Positions 1 to 17,001 of a DNA stretch of 64,000 nucleotides are shown here, in pieces; the first letter of the stretch is position 1, and the number at the start of each line of letters is the position of its first letter. Position numbers and translations under genes: made by a program. The stretch is taken from the NCBI RefSeq assembly GCF_032854445.1, contig NC_088297.1, forward strand, positions 9,822,163 through 9,886,162, written 5' to 3'. The notes beneath the pieces were generated by a model that had not been told where the DNA came from, ran no database searches, and saw only the letters and a list, made by a program, of their open reading frames with translations. The DNA is from Liolophura sinensis (taxonomy: Eukaryota; Mollusca; Polyplacophora; Chitonida; Chitonidae).

Positions 1-3000
1 AAAGTCAGACCTCAGCTCAATGCATTTGTTTCCTTTGAAGCATGCATGTACATGTATATTTTACTTGCGGATTCAGTTGAAATATAATATAGATTGTTCT
101 TGCCATGCAATTTAATGAAAAAATTAAAATGTGCATATTTCCTATTTTGCAAGTCTTGCTTTGAAATGTTGCCAAAATGAACAGTTTTTTCTCAACTCTG
201 CAGCACTGATTATGTTATTGAACTTGCGTACACATGTAGCCAAGGTATTGTTACTGTCTTGTATGGTATTCTTCAGTTTCGGTCTTGTGAGTAGTTGTCG
301 GCTTATCAGACTAGCTCTGCTTAACAAGCAAATAGCCCATTGTCCTATGTAATCCAGAGCTAAGTAGGTTGTTCCTACATATAACCACTAAGATTACTTC
401 TGATCAGCCTCCAGCTGTGGCGGACTCAAGCACTCCATGACCCCTGAAAGCTGTTACACAGCCTCCTGAAGTTTGCAAACAAGACAGACTGACTCAATGA
501 GATTAACATTGTCATGCTCCAGTGTCCTTCCCATAGGTCTTCTAAGTGCCTTCTAAATCTTAATCCCACTTCCTCCCCACCCTCTCTGTGATTGGATATG
601 AGGTGTGGAAATGGCCAGCTCCAGTAAGCCATTATCTCTTTAATTCTGTTGTTATCAGTGAAAATGATGAGAACCAGTAGTTATGATTACATGCACATAC
701 ATGAAACCTTCATAATCGTGTTCCACAGTGCCAAAATAAAGTTTCTTTAAATCAAAAGCAAAATACATGTAATATTCATGCACCTTCTCATCCATATTAA
801 TACAATTTCACGGAAAGTTAATTGTGTTGTATTCTAAGCCTGAACACATCATGTGCAGAGATGTTCATTTTTCAGCTCATCAGCTTATGTCTTGCTAATT
901 TTACTATCACATTAAAGGATTAGGATTTCCAAAATATCTAATCTTCCCTGCAAAGAAGCTTTCAAAGAGTAACCTTTTGGACTAAATATCTATTCTATAT
1001 ACATGAATGGTTACCCAGTTGTAGTAAACTGAAACAACTGAATTGGTTGAGTTAATGAAAAATGTTACAAGGAGGTGCATGTAAATTACAGTGGAGGTTA
1101 CATGTATTTATACATGTATATCTTCACAAGTCCACGTGTCTTCTGTCTAGGCCACATTGAATCAGTGGTTTCCATGATGACTTAAAATAGTCTTTTACTT
1201 CATGTACACTTGAGGTAATTATCAAATGATGTAGTTGCTCAGCATACAGATAAAAATAATCAGTGCAAGTCATAAGTGTAGTAATTACTTTATTTCTGGT
1301 GACTTTTTAACTTTTTAAGACAGTGTTTTTTTGTTTGTTTTTTGGGTTTTTTTTTTCTGTTAGATCAGATCAAGTTTTTGTCAATACATGGATGTGCGTT
1401 CATACATGACGTATGCATCTGTGATACATTTTGAATAGCTGTTAGCGAAAGCTTTATACTTTAAGGACTAAAAATATCTGACTTGAACATACAATACATG
1501 TCAGGAGTTGCCTTTTGAGGAACAAAATGCTCAAGGTACCCGTGCTCATGTGTAAAGGATCATATTTGTCTTTTATAACACAAAAACATCTATCAATAAA
1601 ACTCTCCTCAACAGACTTTCAGCTGGTCAATTCTTCATCTTACACCTTATTGAAGTTGAAATCCAGTGACAACACATACCCAGGTGCATTGCCATGTGGG
1701 TTTTTTTAAGGTATAAAAAGGGTGTGTGTTTTTTGCTTTGAGGGGTTTGTTGTTGGCCTCTGCTCCCTGAGGGGCCCAGTTAACAACTTCTATAACTATA
1801 CTGTTCCTTGGACAGATCATCCAGGTCTTCCTGGCTCATACAATAGCTGTACTGTGAATGGAGCACTCTGTGTGATCGGTGTCAAAGGGCAGTGGACTGT
1901 GGCCAATGTTGGGCTTTATGACTGCCATCTGATGAGATCTGTGCCAGGATAGCATAGACATGGTAAATTTGATCTCCGCCTAAAATGCACATGTTATGGG
2001 GCCCCCACAATGGACACTGGGACTACAGACATTGTCCGAAAAGTATTTTATGAACTGAGGATAAATAGCCTCAGTCTACGGCAGACTTCTTATTGACAAA
2101 GGTCAATCTTTTTTTTTTTGGAGTGGAGCTCTTTTGTACCCTTGAGATCAGTTGATATAACTTTTTACCCAGAATTTTCAGGCCTTACAATTTTGCTTGC
2201 AGCTTTGCAGTGGCTGAAGTGGTGCTGATATATTCTATGGCTCATTAACAAGGATATGTGGATGCTTTTTTCCGTGGTATTGATCATACGGTTCGGCTGA
2301 CAGAAATCCAGGACTTAATTCTGTTAAATTTATCCTTTTGAAATGCCTGCAAGATGCTCTGCTGTAAAACTATTTATTTTTAAAACTCTCAGTGCTGGTA
2401 TATATTGAGTTTTGCCACGGCTGAAAGCTCGACATGAATTCTTTTAATAAATGAATCCAGTCGATGGATCACTTGATCAAAGATGATGACAGTGCGATAT
2501 TGTATTAAAGGGACGTTTGCAAATTCGTATGAAATTTACTCTTGACTATGATTGACATATTTGACCAATTTTAAGAAGAATATGGAAGACATTTATTAAA
2601 ATTCTCATCAGTGGAATGAGTAGCATTCATATTTAAATCTATGCAGTGTTGTAATGTATGTACATTCTTAGTTAATGCCCGTGGTTAATTTAAATTTAGA
2701 TAACACCCAGTTTATGTATGCATGACCTGTTACAGGGCTTGCATGTAATGTAAACTACTATAATGTCATTCTGTGTTGAGATTTTGTACGTTTAAATATA
2801 GCAATACATAGTATTTACAGTGTGTGTTATTGTCTGCATATTTGACTTGAAATTAGGACTTGGACTTGCTGTTTGAAAGCTTATTAACTATTTGACAGAC
2901 ATTATGCTGTACAGTATTTGTCCTCAAGGTACATATGTCATATTTAAATTATTTCAAGTGTCATGAAGCATGTGGATCAAGCGAAAACAATATCTGTGTA

Positions 3001-4917
3001 CATCTCAGGGGCTCTTTACCCACAAGGAGAACATTTCTAACAGCCTAAAGAATTGGCTCCAAGGGCTTAAAAAAATTAGGGGCGAATAAAAAAGGCAAGG
3101 GAATCCCCTGCAATTCTCGTGTTTCAACCCCAGGTGCTGACAAAGACCTCTTGGTTTTACCCAAACGATTGCCTCAGTGTCGTTAATTACATAATACCTT
3201 ATTTTGAAAGAAGACAGCAAACAAGTATAGGACAAATAAGGGAAAGTGCAAGTGAAAACCAAGTAGTCTGATCTCTAAGTCTGAACAAATTTATGCTTTT
3301 TCCATAACTTGGTCTTCTCGCATTTGCATTGATTTTGATGAAGCCTTCACTTTGGTTTCCAGCCCTTAAATATCATGTTCTGATGTTTGCTTATCATTGA
3401 TTTAAAAAATATCACTAATTATAAAATGTGCATGTGTGCATTGACACCAATAAAAGCATTGTTCAACATTTGCTAGGGTTTATTAAGTTAACTTTATTTA
3501 AAGGATACATGTACATGTATGGGCTTTGTAATTTTAGTTGCTTGTGGCAGAAATTACAGTTAAGTATGTACAACATTAAACCTCAAGCACTCATTCACTC
3601 ACTCAGTCAGAATTACACTATGCATATTGGTATCATCAAGCCGTCGTTAAGAATATATTCATTGGGGATAACTTGACAGACCCTCTAATAAAGGACAGCC
3701 TGAATTTTTTATTGGTCTCCTGATGGAATTCCTTCTGTTTTTCTCTGAATGTTCAGTTTTTTAAAGCCCCTATCTATTTCATTCTTACCACCTGATCTAC
3801 CCTAGAATTTATGATTTTAATAGGTTGAGTTACGGCAAACAAATCGTTTTTGAAGATGGCCTCATATTTCCATGACTGTCAATGTGTTGTACCAGAACAT
3901 GGTGAATGGCAAGTTCTACCGTTGTACCTGTACATACATGTACACTGCCAAGAGCTGCCTGTGGTTAGTGGTCGAGGATTTACTTTAAAGATCAAGGTCC
4001 CCCAACCTTCCCATCCCCTGGTACAGCCTCTCTAACTGCGGTCTGCCCGTCAGGGAGCAGTTCACAGCACTCCCTGATACAGGTAAAAATATCAGCCCAC
4101 TGAGCATTCAGAGGTAGTGTGTGAAGGGAATTGCAATCAGTGAGGACAAGCAGGTAAAACTACCTTATTTGGCAAAACCGGTGAAGCTTGTTGGCTGTTC
4201 CACAGGCAGGTACACAAGGAGGGTTGACTTGACCTCAATCTGCCGTGAAGCATTACATATACACAACTGCACAAATAACATGACATCCGACTCTAATCCT
4301 TGTACATATCAGTAATTAATGTTCCTTAATTTGTGCGCAGTTTTTCAAGAAAAAACGTGTAATTATATATAGATGTAAATCATTATATAATGGTATCAAT
4401 GTCAAATGCAGGCAACTTGTGATGCAAATTTTTTTTGTTAACAGATCTACCTGGATGTCTCTAAATGTAATCAGCATTTGTAAGTTACTTGTTTAGGCAG
4501 GAAAGTCCTGTGAAGTGTACAATGGATAAAGACTATAGTAAAAAAAGTTACATTTATATGGAGCCAGCTGATGTCATTCCTTGGGTATTACATGTACCAA
4601 AAAAAAAGTTTGTTTTTAATTTATAAACTTCCTAGCTATGTTTGCCAGTGTGCTCGGAATTCGGAAGTTTGACGAAGAAATAAGAAAGAAGAGAAAAAAA
4701 AAAGTGTTGTCAAATATTTTAATAATGCGCTGTTATGGCACAACCGGATTGCCTCAAAAATTTGTGTGACCTGGAATTTTGAGGCTCAGGCTAGATGTAG
4801 GAGGTTTAATATGCTTTATGCTTAGCAATTTTGAGATTCTTATTTAGCAGTGATTATTTTCATAATAATTGTATGCATAAATTCCACTGAATAATGTGCT
4901 TTAGTGGTTGAAAAGGT
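1..4917. other. Non-coding stretch, probably NKAIN intron 1
   Basis: No coding exon is recognisable here. The first NKAIN exon seen, at 10377, starts in phase 0 at the position where vertebrate NKAIN exon 2 starts, so the short first coding exon must lie upstream of the window. This stretch is then most simply intron 1, by inference. It holds scattered TACATGTA palindromes, poly-T runs near 1327-1360 and 2110, and a SINE family 2 tail fragment at 3566-3606. The small open frames here show no codon bias or family resemblance. Confidence 0.55.
3566..3606 (+). repeat. SINE family 2 tail fragment
   Basis: The stretch reads as an ACATTAAACCTCAAGCACTC-type block followed by ACTC repeats. This matches the 3' ends of the longer family 2 copies at 31022-31290 and 34085-34420. 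Only the tail is present, which suggests an old or strongly 5'-truncated copy. Confidence 0.5.
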
Positions 4918-5816
4918 GAAAATTTACGTGGATCTGTGATAGATACATGATCTTTGATCTATGAAACTTACATGGATCTGTGATAGATACATGATCTATG
5001 ATCTATGAAAATTTACATGGATCTATGATAGATATATGATCTATGATCTATGAAATTAACACGGATCTATGATAGATACATGATCTATGATCTATGAAAT
5101 TTACATGGATCTATGATAGATACATGATCTATGATCTATGAAATTAACACGGATCTGTGATTCATACATGATCTTTGATCTATGAAATTTAAATGGATCT
5201 GTGATACATACATGATCTATGATCTATGAAATTTACACGGATCTATGACATACATGATCGATCTATGATCTATGAAATTTACATGGATCTATGATAGATA
5301 CATGATGTATGATCTATGAAATTTACACGGATCTATGACATACATGATCTATGATCTATGAAATTTACACGGATCTATGATACATACATGATCTATGATC
5401 TATGAAATTTACACGGATCTATGACATACATGATCGATCTATGATCTATGAAATTTACATGGATCTATGATAGATACATGATGTATGATCTATGAAATTT
5501 ACACGGATCTATGACACATACATGATCTGTGATCTATGAAATTTACATGGATCTATGACATACATGATGTATGATCTATGAAACTTACACGGATCTATGA
5601 CACATACATGATCTGTGATCTATGAAATTTACATGGATCTATGACACATACATGATCTGTGATCTATGAAATTTACATGGATCTATGACATACATGATCT
5701 ATGATCTGTGAAATTTACATGAATCTATGATACATACATGATGTATGATCTATGAAATTTACATGGATCTGTGACATACATGATCTATGATCTATGAAAT
5801 TTACATGGATCTGTGA
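4918..5816. repeat. Minisatellite, about 44-bp unit (GATCTATGAT-rich)
   Basis: About 900 bp of tandem repeats with a core of TGATCTATGATCTATGAAAT followed by TTACATGGATCTATGATAGA and ATACA. Unit length wavers around 41 to 46 bp because some units lose a few bases (GACATACATG in place of GATAGATACATG). Two- to four-unit variant blocks recur, for example the ATGACATACATGATCGATC version at about 5245 and 5425, which indicates local block duplication. No gene function is implied. Confidence 0.92.
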
Positions 5817-6597
5817 ATGGATTAGTTGGTGTCTTTTGCATTTCTTGCATGTATTGATCCTGTTTGAATTTTGCATTGTACATTATGATATACATAAATG
5901 TATGAATGTGTAAAAATGCGATTTGCCTTCTCGTCACATTATTGGAGAAATGTATGCTGGATTTCAGCATACATGTAAATACATTGTATGTATCTTTAAA
6001 TAATATAAATATTCAGGAAATAAGTTGTGGTCTTATGCTAATGTATACATTGATTTAAAGTTTCTAATCATTTAGGAAAAGTTTCAGATGCCTGGACATT
6101 GATCTCCATGTGTGTTACAAGGCAACCAGTTCAGCCAAAGCAATAGCTAGCCTGCATTCATGCATGTACAATTATGTATGCGTTTCTCCCTGATTACCCC
6201 ATTGTACTTAAGTAGAAAACAGTCCCAAAAGTGCCCCCCAACTTTTCTGTTAAGTTATTGTACACATTTATACATACTTTTCAGGGAAGAAGGCCTTCAG
6301 ATTTTGTATCTTTTCCGCACTCAGATGCTTGGTAACCATGCAGTTATTCAATGGCAGTTGTGAAACTTTGCTGATTTGGCTTTTATCATTTAATATCACA
6401 ATGTGCCTAATATTGTGTCACAGGTTATGAGTGATTAAAAGATATCATACAAGACACTTCACTTTTATGACATGGTAGGCAGATTTGTCCCACAACAACA
6501 GCAGTGCAATATAAATGGAGAGATGAACATATTTATTTACAGTGCAAATACTGTACATTTTCATGTACTTCTTAATACCATCGCTTCCGTTTTTCTT

Positions 6598-6806
6598 TAC
6601 AGTATTCAATACTTTTATGCTCTCCAGATGTTTATTCAAGCTTTTTCTGAAGGCATTAATCTATGCAGACTGATAAAATTATGTTTTTTTGTGAAGCCAA
6701 TCCAATTAATGTACATGTAGTTTTGTGTCTGAAATCAAATTTAAATGTGCGTAAATTGCACTGAAAGTGTACGCTGTCGTATGAGAAGGGTTAAGGAAGT
6801 AGGGTA
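6598..6806 (-). mobile_element. MITE1 copy a
   Basis: About 209 bp that match the other MITE1 copies over most of their length. Shared blocks are GTTTATTCAAGC, TTCTGAAGGCATTAAT, CAGACTGATAAAATTATG, TTTGTGTCTGAAATCAAATT and GTGCGTAAATTGCACTGAAAG. The ends are diverged versions of the family inverted repeat (TACAGTATTCAATACTTTT and GGGTTAAGGAAGTAGGGTA). No coding capacity. Confidence 0.75.
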
Positions 6807-10571
<3,765 letters not shown>

Positions 10572-10698
10572 TGAAGATCGTCACGTGAATTTACACAGTT
10601 GTGTACAAGTCTCATTAGTACATGTGTGTACATGTACTTGACTTGTACAGTGATATTGGAAATCCAGTATTTTTTATGAGATTATGGAATGTATTGTA

Positions 10699-10926
10699 TT
10701 TCACCTAAGATTAGCATTTTTCAAATGGCCCTGTTCCTTGATTCTGATTGGTCCATCCACCTCACAATCGACTTCAGAAACTTCTGAGTTTTTGCTATCA
10801 GTTGATTAATTTCTCATCAGACTTAGCTGTTAGAAGCAGAAGTACATGCATCATTTTAAGACCTTGCTATGCTTCTGAAAGTGTGAAATGTGCATTTTGC
10901 CATGTATACCTGTATCATCAGGTGAA
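10699..10926 (+). mobile_element. MITE2 copy a
   Basis: About 228 bp bounded by TTTCACCTAAGATTAGCATT on the left and an end whose reverse complement reads TTTCACCTGATGATACAGG on the right. Internal blocks TTCTGATTGG, TTTTGCTATCAG, GCTTCTGAAAGTG and GTGCATTTT are shared with copies at 29319-29482 and 53572-53765. It is non-coding with short imperfect terminal inverted repeats. Confidence 0.65.
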
Positions 10927-11230
10927 ACACAGTAGTTTGTCAGCATTGTAGTTTTGAAGGAGTTTTTGGTGGAATAGCACAGAATCCAGGGCTTAGCTCA
11001 CCATAGATCTAAGAGTACCATAGATCTATTATGGATACATGTAGGTGGTATGTGTACATTTACATGTAGTAAGTACTATTGACCTATTGTCTCTATCTTA
11101 GGCATTCTTCTTTCACACTCCCCGTCTGCCCTTCATTTTACTCCTTCATTGGAACACATTATTTCAGCTTTTGTTAGAAATTGTTACAAAAGATTACATT
11201 GTCATAGTGTATTCGCAATGAAATAGCTCT

Positions 11231-11347
11231 GGGCCCACTTTCACAAAACTTCGTAAATCAATCTTGCTTAACTTTTTTCATTAATGACGTCGCCTTATGG
11301 AACCACAACCTAGACAAGTTCTTTTACGAAAACCGTGAAAGTGGCCC
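11231..11347. mobile_element. GGGCCC-end palindromic element, copy 1
   Basis: A 117-bp inverted repeat. The left end is GGGCCCACTTTCACAAAACT, then TCGTAAA. The right end is TTTACGAAAACCGTGAAAGT, then GGCCC. The arms are about 25 nt with few mismatches and the centre is unrelated. A second member lies at 37881-38005. Elements with ends of this kind are common small non-autonomous DNA transposons in invertebrates, so this class is inferred. Confidence 0.65.
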
Positions 11348-13095
11348 TTGACATCTACGCAAATTTTCAAAATGTAAAGAAGGGAAACAAGCAATCTAAT
11401 GTTATTAGTCTCAAAACACTGAAAGAATTTCATAGCTTGCGAGGCGGTATATTGATACCGGGAATCACAGTTTTAGACATGTATGTAGACTACTAAACAT
11501 CTGTGAAAGCTCAATTACTGCCTTAAAACATTTTGAAATGTACAAAATCTCAACATGATATTAGGCTTGGTTTTGGGTAGGGTATGACATTTAGCTGGTG
11601 ACTTCACGCAGTCTACATTTAGATCTACAGATGTGTCTAGGCAAGACTAAGATGCACAAGTACATGTAGGGAAACTGTCACAGGCTGAGGGAGCTTATCC
11701 AGCCCATGGCCTCTGTGATACTGTGCCATTAGAGCAACCAGAAGGAAATAGCTGAGATTCCATCCACTTTGATCCTAACCTCTCAGGAATCTGGCTGATA
11801 TTAGACATTGTCTCTTGTTCCTTCTGCTTCAAGGCAGAGGATAAGGAGCTAACATTTCTCCATGCTGTTGTTGCTGCTGTTGTTGTTGATGATGTACCCC
11901 CACATAGTTGACACCCACGAGTGACCTTCAGTGAGCAATGCAGGCCACATCACCTTACCTGGTAAACTTTTAAGCCTTGGCACACAACAGTGACATGTAC
12001 ACACACACACAGGGGAGGAGGGGGTAGTGGAGGGTGGGGATGGAGCTTCATTCTCACTGGGCATGTGGTCACAGTTTTCTTCTGGCTCCCAGCGGATTAA
12101 AGGAGCTATAGTGTAAGCGCTCAGTGGGCGACAATTTTGGGAAGGTTTAAGGTTGGCTTTAGAAGCTTTGTACATGTATAGTGCACAGGCATATTGTCCA
12201 GCCACCGAAACATGAACCAGGAGATTGCACGACATGGGTGTAGCAAGCAAGTGCTGCACAAATAATTCAGCATGGAACTGAACCTTCAGTTTAAGAACTG
12301 ATTATCTTTCTGGTGTGTAATATAGGATCGGATGTCCAATTGAGTATCTGACAAATAGACCTTTCCGAACTGTCAATCAAGAACACACTCTTGACCAATC
12401 ATAAGCAGTATTGTTGCAAATAGGTCAACTGGATGTCCCATACATTGGTTACAAATGTTCAATCTTCCTGCATGACGTCACAATGGCCTTCGGCGGAAAT
12501 GGGATTCATAGCAACGTCACGAGAAGGTGTGGTGAGACATGGGGTTTGTTGGATCCCTCCATTCATATCAGCCTGTTGTTTAAGCACTTACACATATATG
12601 TATATATATATGGGAATTGTGTCCATATAATATTCCAGCCAGTGCACATGTGCATGTATGATGCTAGAAAGGAATACTAGCCCGAGAAAGCTGGACAAGC
12701 ACATTGTACTGCGTCATATGGTGGGACCTCATACATGTACATTCCGAAAGCGTTAAAGTGCTGAAACCCATTGGTGCTCTCAATTCTACACAAACATTTA
12801 TTTATTATATATATTATATCCAGTATAGTGCATAAATGGGATATGCATAACAATGTGTGTCAGCAGCCCAGTGTTATGTAATAAATGATGGCAGATGTGA
12901 CAGATCAGCTGTGCGTGCTAATATTTACAAAACTCTGGTGAAATTGAGGGTAAATGACGGGTTGTGTGTACATAATGGGTTGTAATTCCCCTGCTGTACT
13001 GATAGATGGGGTGCAGTGACTTGGAAGTGGGTAAACAATAGGGAAGGGTGATTATGCAAGTGTAAACATACAAGAATAAGCTCTAACTGAGCTGC

Positions 13096-13193
13096 GGTAA
13101 CCTACACAATGCAGTGGTTAAAGCATCTACCATGAAAGAACAGAGTTCAACACTTGTTTATGTCGGGTACATGTACTTATTCAAGATTTTAAA
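13096..13193 (+). repeat. tRNA-like short repeat (family 3), copy 1
   Basis: The sequence GGTAACCTACACAATGCAGT to TTATTCAAGATTTTAAAAAT is nearly repeated at 16797-16897. It includes GAACAGAGTTCAACACTTG, where AGTTCAAxxC resembles a polymerase III B box, and GTGGTTAAAGC resembles an A box. Probably a short SINE or SINE head; only two copies are seen here. Confidence 0.5.
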
Positions 13194-13970
13194 AATTGGA
13201 TCTCCAGGACCAGTTATATGTACCTCATGCAAGCAGCCTGACAAGGACATTGTTGGGCATAAAATCCCGTCTTGTCAGGTAAGCAGTGAGTGACTAACAT
13301 TATGTGTAGATAACTTAGGTTAAACTCTAGCTGGATTTGAAATGCCTGTACCTCCATGTATTCTTGAAGACTTGGTAGATATGAGACACAGTTTTAGAAC
13401 CATTCTCACAGATTTTCAGGATTCTCGTGGGTGCATTTTTTCTGGTGCTTGGTGAAATACGCAGTAGTAAATTTTCGGCCCATGTGTAGTGTTACATGAA
13501 GTTCATGGGAGATCACTTGTCTTCCACCATTATGACCTGTGCAAGGATGGGGTCGGTGTCTCGGTTGAGCCACCAATACAATAAAAGGTTCAGCAGGGTT
13601 AGAGTTCTTTTCATTGGCTGCGTCCACTAATCATTCATCAGTATGACATGTTACGTGTGGGATACTTTGTAGTTCACCAGCAACTCCTCAAAGATCGGCG
13701 GTTCTCCCCAGGTGCTTTAGTTTACTCCATCTATAAAACTGAAATTCCAAGCGGTAAAAAGTGAAAAACAACAATCAAATAAATTAATTAACCTCATGGA
13801 TCCAAGTATCAGCTGGTTTTCCTGTGTGCTATGCATTGGTTTTTTGGCTAAAACTTCACAGATATACATTTTACAAGTGCTATATCTTTTAGCACAGTTC
13901 AAAACAGTAATTATCTCAACAGTTACATTGATTTGTAAATAAATGTGAACTATGTTTTCTGTGTTTACAG

Positions 13971-14051
13971 TATGCTGTGTGGAATTTACTGTGGCTGGGC
14001 TGGAATATATTTGTGATATGTCTATATTTAGAAGTGGGAGTATTAAATAGG
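13971..14051 (+). CDS. NKAIN: NKAIN-family exon (vertebrate exon 3 equivalent)
   Basis: An 81-nt, phase 0 exon between GTGTTTACAG and GTAAGTATT. It encodes 27 residues starting YAVWNLLWLGWNIFVICLYL, then EVGVLNR. Length, phase and sequence all match the family exon recalled from vertebrates ([20 protein letters not shown], then EVGQLSQ). The exon is essentially one membrane span (the third), ending in an acidic E that precedes the extracellular loop. Its donor is a near-consensus GTAAGT. Confidence 0.96.
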
Positions 14052-14765
14052 GTAAGTATTTCTGACCTTTTGTTGAACTCGAGTTTGTCAGAAAAGTGTT
14101 AATTAATGTTTAAATACACCTAAGTATACATGCTGAACCATAGTGAAATTTAAAAACTGTTGAGATGTAAAACTGACAGAGCTTTAGAAGTCCAGTTTGA
14201 TTTTATTTATGAAAGCCTTACGTGTCAATTGTTGTCATATGAAAGTTGACAGGTCATTGATAGTCAGTGTGTATTATCTCTGTGATCATTGTTGAAGAAG
14301 CCTCCCTCCGGACGCTCAACAGGCAGCTTTCTTTTGTCTTCAGCAATGTAAAACGATGTAACAAGTAAAAACGAAATCATAATAGAGTAAAGAGTGCATA
14401 AAGTTAATGGATGGCTGCATTGTACCGATATTTGTAAAATTGTTGTACAGGTAATATATTATACCCTCAGCCATGTAAAGCTTGACACAAAAAAATAATG
14501 TGAAATTCTGGAGGATTTGTTTGGTGTGAAAATTCCCATGAATTTCTCCTTCAGCAGATAAACTTGCTATGAGACTACAAGTGTCATACCTACACCGTAG
14601 CCCCGGGGTATGACATCTGACTGTCCATCACAGTAGCTGAACTATCTAAAACTGCTCCACCTTAGTGTAGAAAAACTTTTGTTTGATACTCTGTAGGCAT
14701 CTTAATAAAGTTTCTTTTTTCCAAAAATGTTATACAGTGTATTAGTGGGGCAACTTCACTTAAAC

Positions 14766-15045
14766 GTGTTCAGTGGTTTAGCAAACGTTCATGGAGGACT
14801 TAAGGGCTCCACAAACCCAATATGTGGTAGCTGTGAAAACAAGAAAGGTGCTCAGTGGTTTAGAAAACATTCATGCAGGACTTAAGAGCTCCACAAACCC
14901 AGTATGTGATATCTGAGAAAACAAGAAAGGTGCTCAGTGGTTTAGAAAACATTCGTGCAGGACTTAAGAGCTCCACAAACCCAATATGTGGTAGCTGTGA
15001 AAACAAGAAACTTGCTCAATGGTTTAGAAACCATTCATGCTTGTA
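14766..15045. repeat. Minisatellite, 82-bp unit, about 3.4 copies
   Basis: Units start GTGTTCAGTGGTTTAG or GTGCTCAGTGGTTTAG at 14766, 14848, 14930 and 15012 (the last partial), an exact 82-bp spacing. Each contains ACTTAAGAGCTCCACAAACC and GTGAAAACAAGAAA. Copies are more than 90 per cent alike by eye. Because 82 is not a multiple of 3, the small open frame across it is not evidence of coding. Confidence 0.92.
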
Positions 15046-16673
15046 TGAGGAAATCATTAAAGGTTTATGTTGAATTGCCATTACGGAGCAACCTTTTGTA
15101 GTTTTCAAACGTAAGTACAATCATCATTTATCTAAACGAAGGGTTTTTTTAAGTGAAAAGGGTTGCCCAATTACAAATTTCACCAAATAATGGCTCAGGC
15201 AGAAAAAAAAGAGAACATATTGTTAAGAATTAGAATGTTGTCATTAAATAAAGGTGAGATGTTATTAAATACATGTGTTAGTTAGTCCGAGGGCAACCGC
15301 AGGCTTACAGTTTTCCCACATTAACAGTTAAATGTCTAAATTGGATTGTTTATCCTACTTTCCAATTTGGAAGGGAAATTTCTTACTCTTTGGGAAAACT
15401 GGTTTTCCACCTGGCCTGAACGTAGAGAATTTAGTTCTTTCCTGCATTGTTATTGCAAGACACAGATTTTATGGCTGATTGATTGACAAGATAGGCTATT
15501 TTCCATCTGTCTGTTTTCTTGATTTGTCCTTTGTTTTTTTTTTTTGTTTTTTTTTTTTGTTTTTTTTTTGATCTTGCATTGTTTTATGAGCCTCTAGTGC
15601 ATTAAGTGCAAATAATTGTCAGTGTAACGAGGATAGCTTATTATCAATAAATTAGTGCCTCAGCACTTTTAGCATTTTGATAGGTTGATTTCATTTGTAG
15701 ACTAATAAGGCCACTCGTAATCACTCATAACCACTTCTCTCATTTTGGGGGAAATTGTCTATGACAAAATTACCATGGGAGGGATTGAGAAAATAGGAGC
15801 AAAGTGGAAATGAGATAGCCTGATTTTAAATTTTGGCTATGTCTGAGTCTGCCACAAACTGCAGTTGTAAATATTTATGTAAAATAATGTTCACAGCAGG
15901 AGTATTTTTGTTCATTTTATTACCTACAAGAAGACTGTTAGGTCAAGGTAAAAAAAAATATATATAGTTGGCTACAAATTGATAGTTAATAATTATTGTT
16001 TATATTATCTGTGATTTTGTGGGAATCAGTTAACACTATGCTTATATGTTATGAAACATGAACTTATTTTTTTTTTCCTGTTTGTCTTTGCCTCAGTGCA
16101 GAAAGATAAAAAAAAGTTATCTTACAAAGTGTGAATATTATTTTTATATGTGAAGAAAATGTGCATATTTCACCCAGACATGAATAATACATCAGTAGCT
16201 ATACGGAGTGCGTCATTAAGGTATACCTGATGACAAGTAAAAGGTGGTATTAATACCTTACTCTCAAGTACCTGTTTTATTGGCCCTCATAAATAATAAA
16301 TCAAATGCTACATGTATACAGAGTACATGTACATCATTTAACTGATCACAAATAAAAAGGTATTTTTACCTTGTTTCTATGCATTATGGGCTTTCTCTGC
16401 CTGTAAAACTGGACGGGCTAAGGTCATTAACTCGTTAGTGCTGTTCACCTGACATCTGAGGCGATAATCAATCAGTGAGTACATACATGTGTATGTACCT
16501 GAGTGAACTGTCAGGTATGACAACTGGGAAAAGCATGATGGAACTAAATCAATCAGAAAATATGGTGTGTCTTGAAATAACGATGGTCCTGCTACAACAG
16601 GGGTGGCTCTTAACACTCATATGTACATGCATGCTGCTATATTTGCCCATCATCACATGGACTTGTACGGTAT

Positions 16674-17001
16674 TAAAATAAGCCAGCAAGTTCAGCAGAC
16701 AAGTTCAAGCTTGTGATATGTGACTACAGGTATAGGCTGCAAATTTACAGGTTTTATATCGCTGCATGTACATGTATAATTGTTTATATATATGTGCAGT
16801 AACCTGCACAGTGTAGCAGTTGAAGCACCTGCCATGAAAGAACAGAGTTCAAAACTTGTTTACGTCGGGTACATGCACTTATTCAAGATTTTAAAAATAA
16901 GCCAGCAAGTTCAGCAGACAAGTTAAAGCTTATGATATGTGACTACAGGTATAGGCTGCAAATGTACAGGTTGTATATAGCTGTGTAATTGTTTATATAT
17001 G
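16674..17001. repeat. 220-bp segmental duplication around a family 3 repeat
   Basis: The block AAAATAAGCCAGCAAGTTCA... GGTATAGGCTGCAAAT occurs at about 16675 and again at about 16895. Both copies run on to TAATTGTTTATATAT. The second tRNA-like repeat (16797-16897) lies between them. The arrangement fits a tandem duplication that included the repeat once, or repeat-mediated unequal exchange. Confidence 0.75.

Noticed and set aside
11849-12259. 136-residue minus-strand open frame
   Set aside because: Driven by CTG/TTG repeats and low-complexity sequence, without splice context or recognisable domain.
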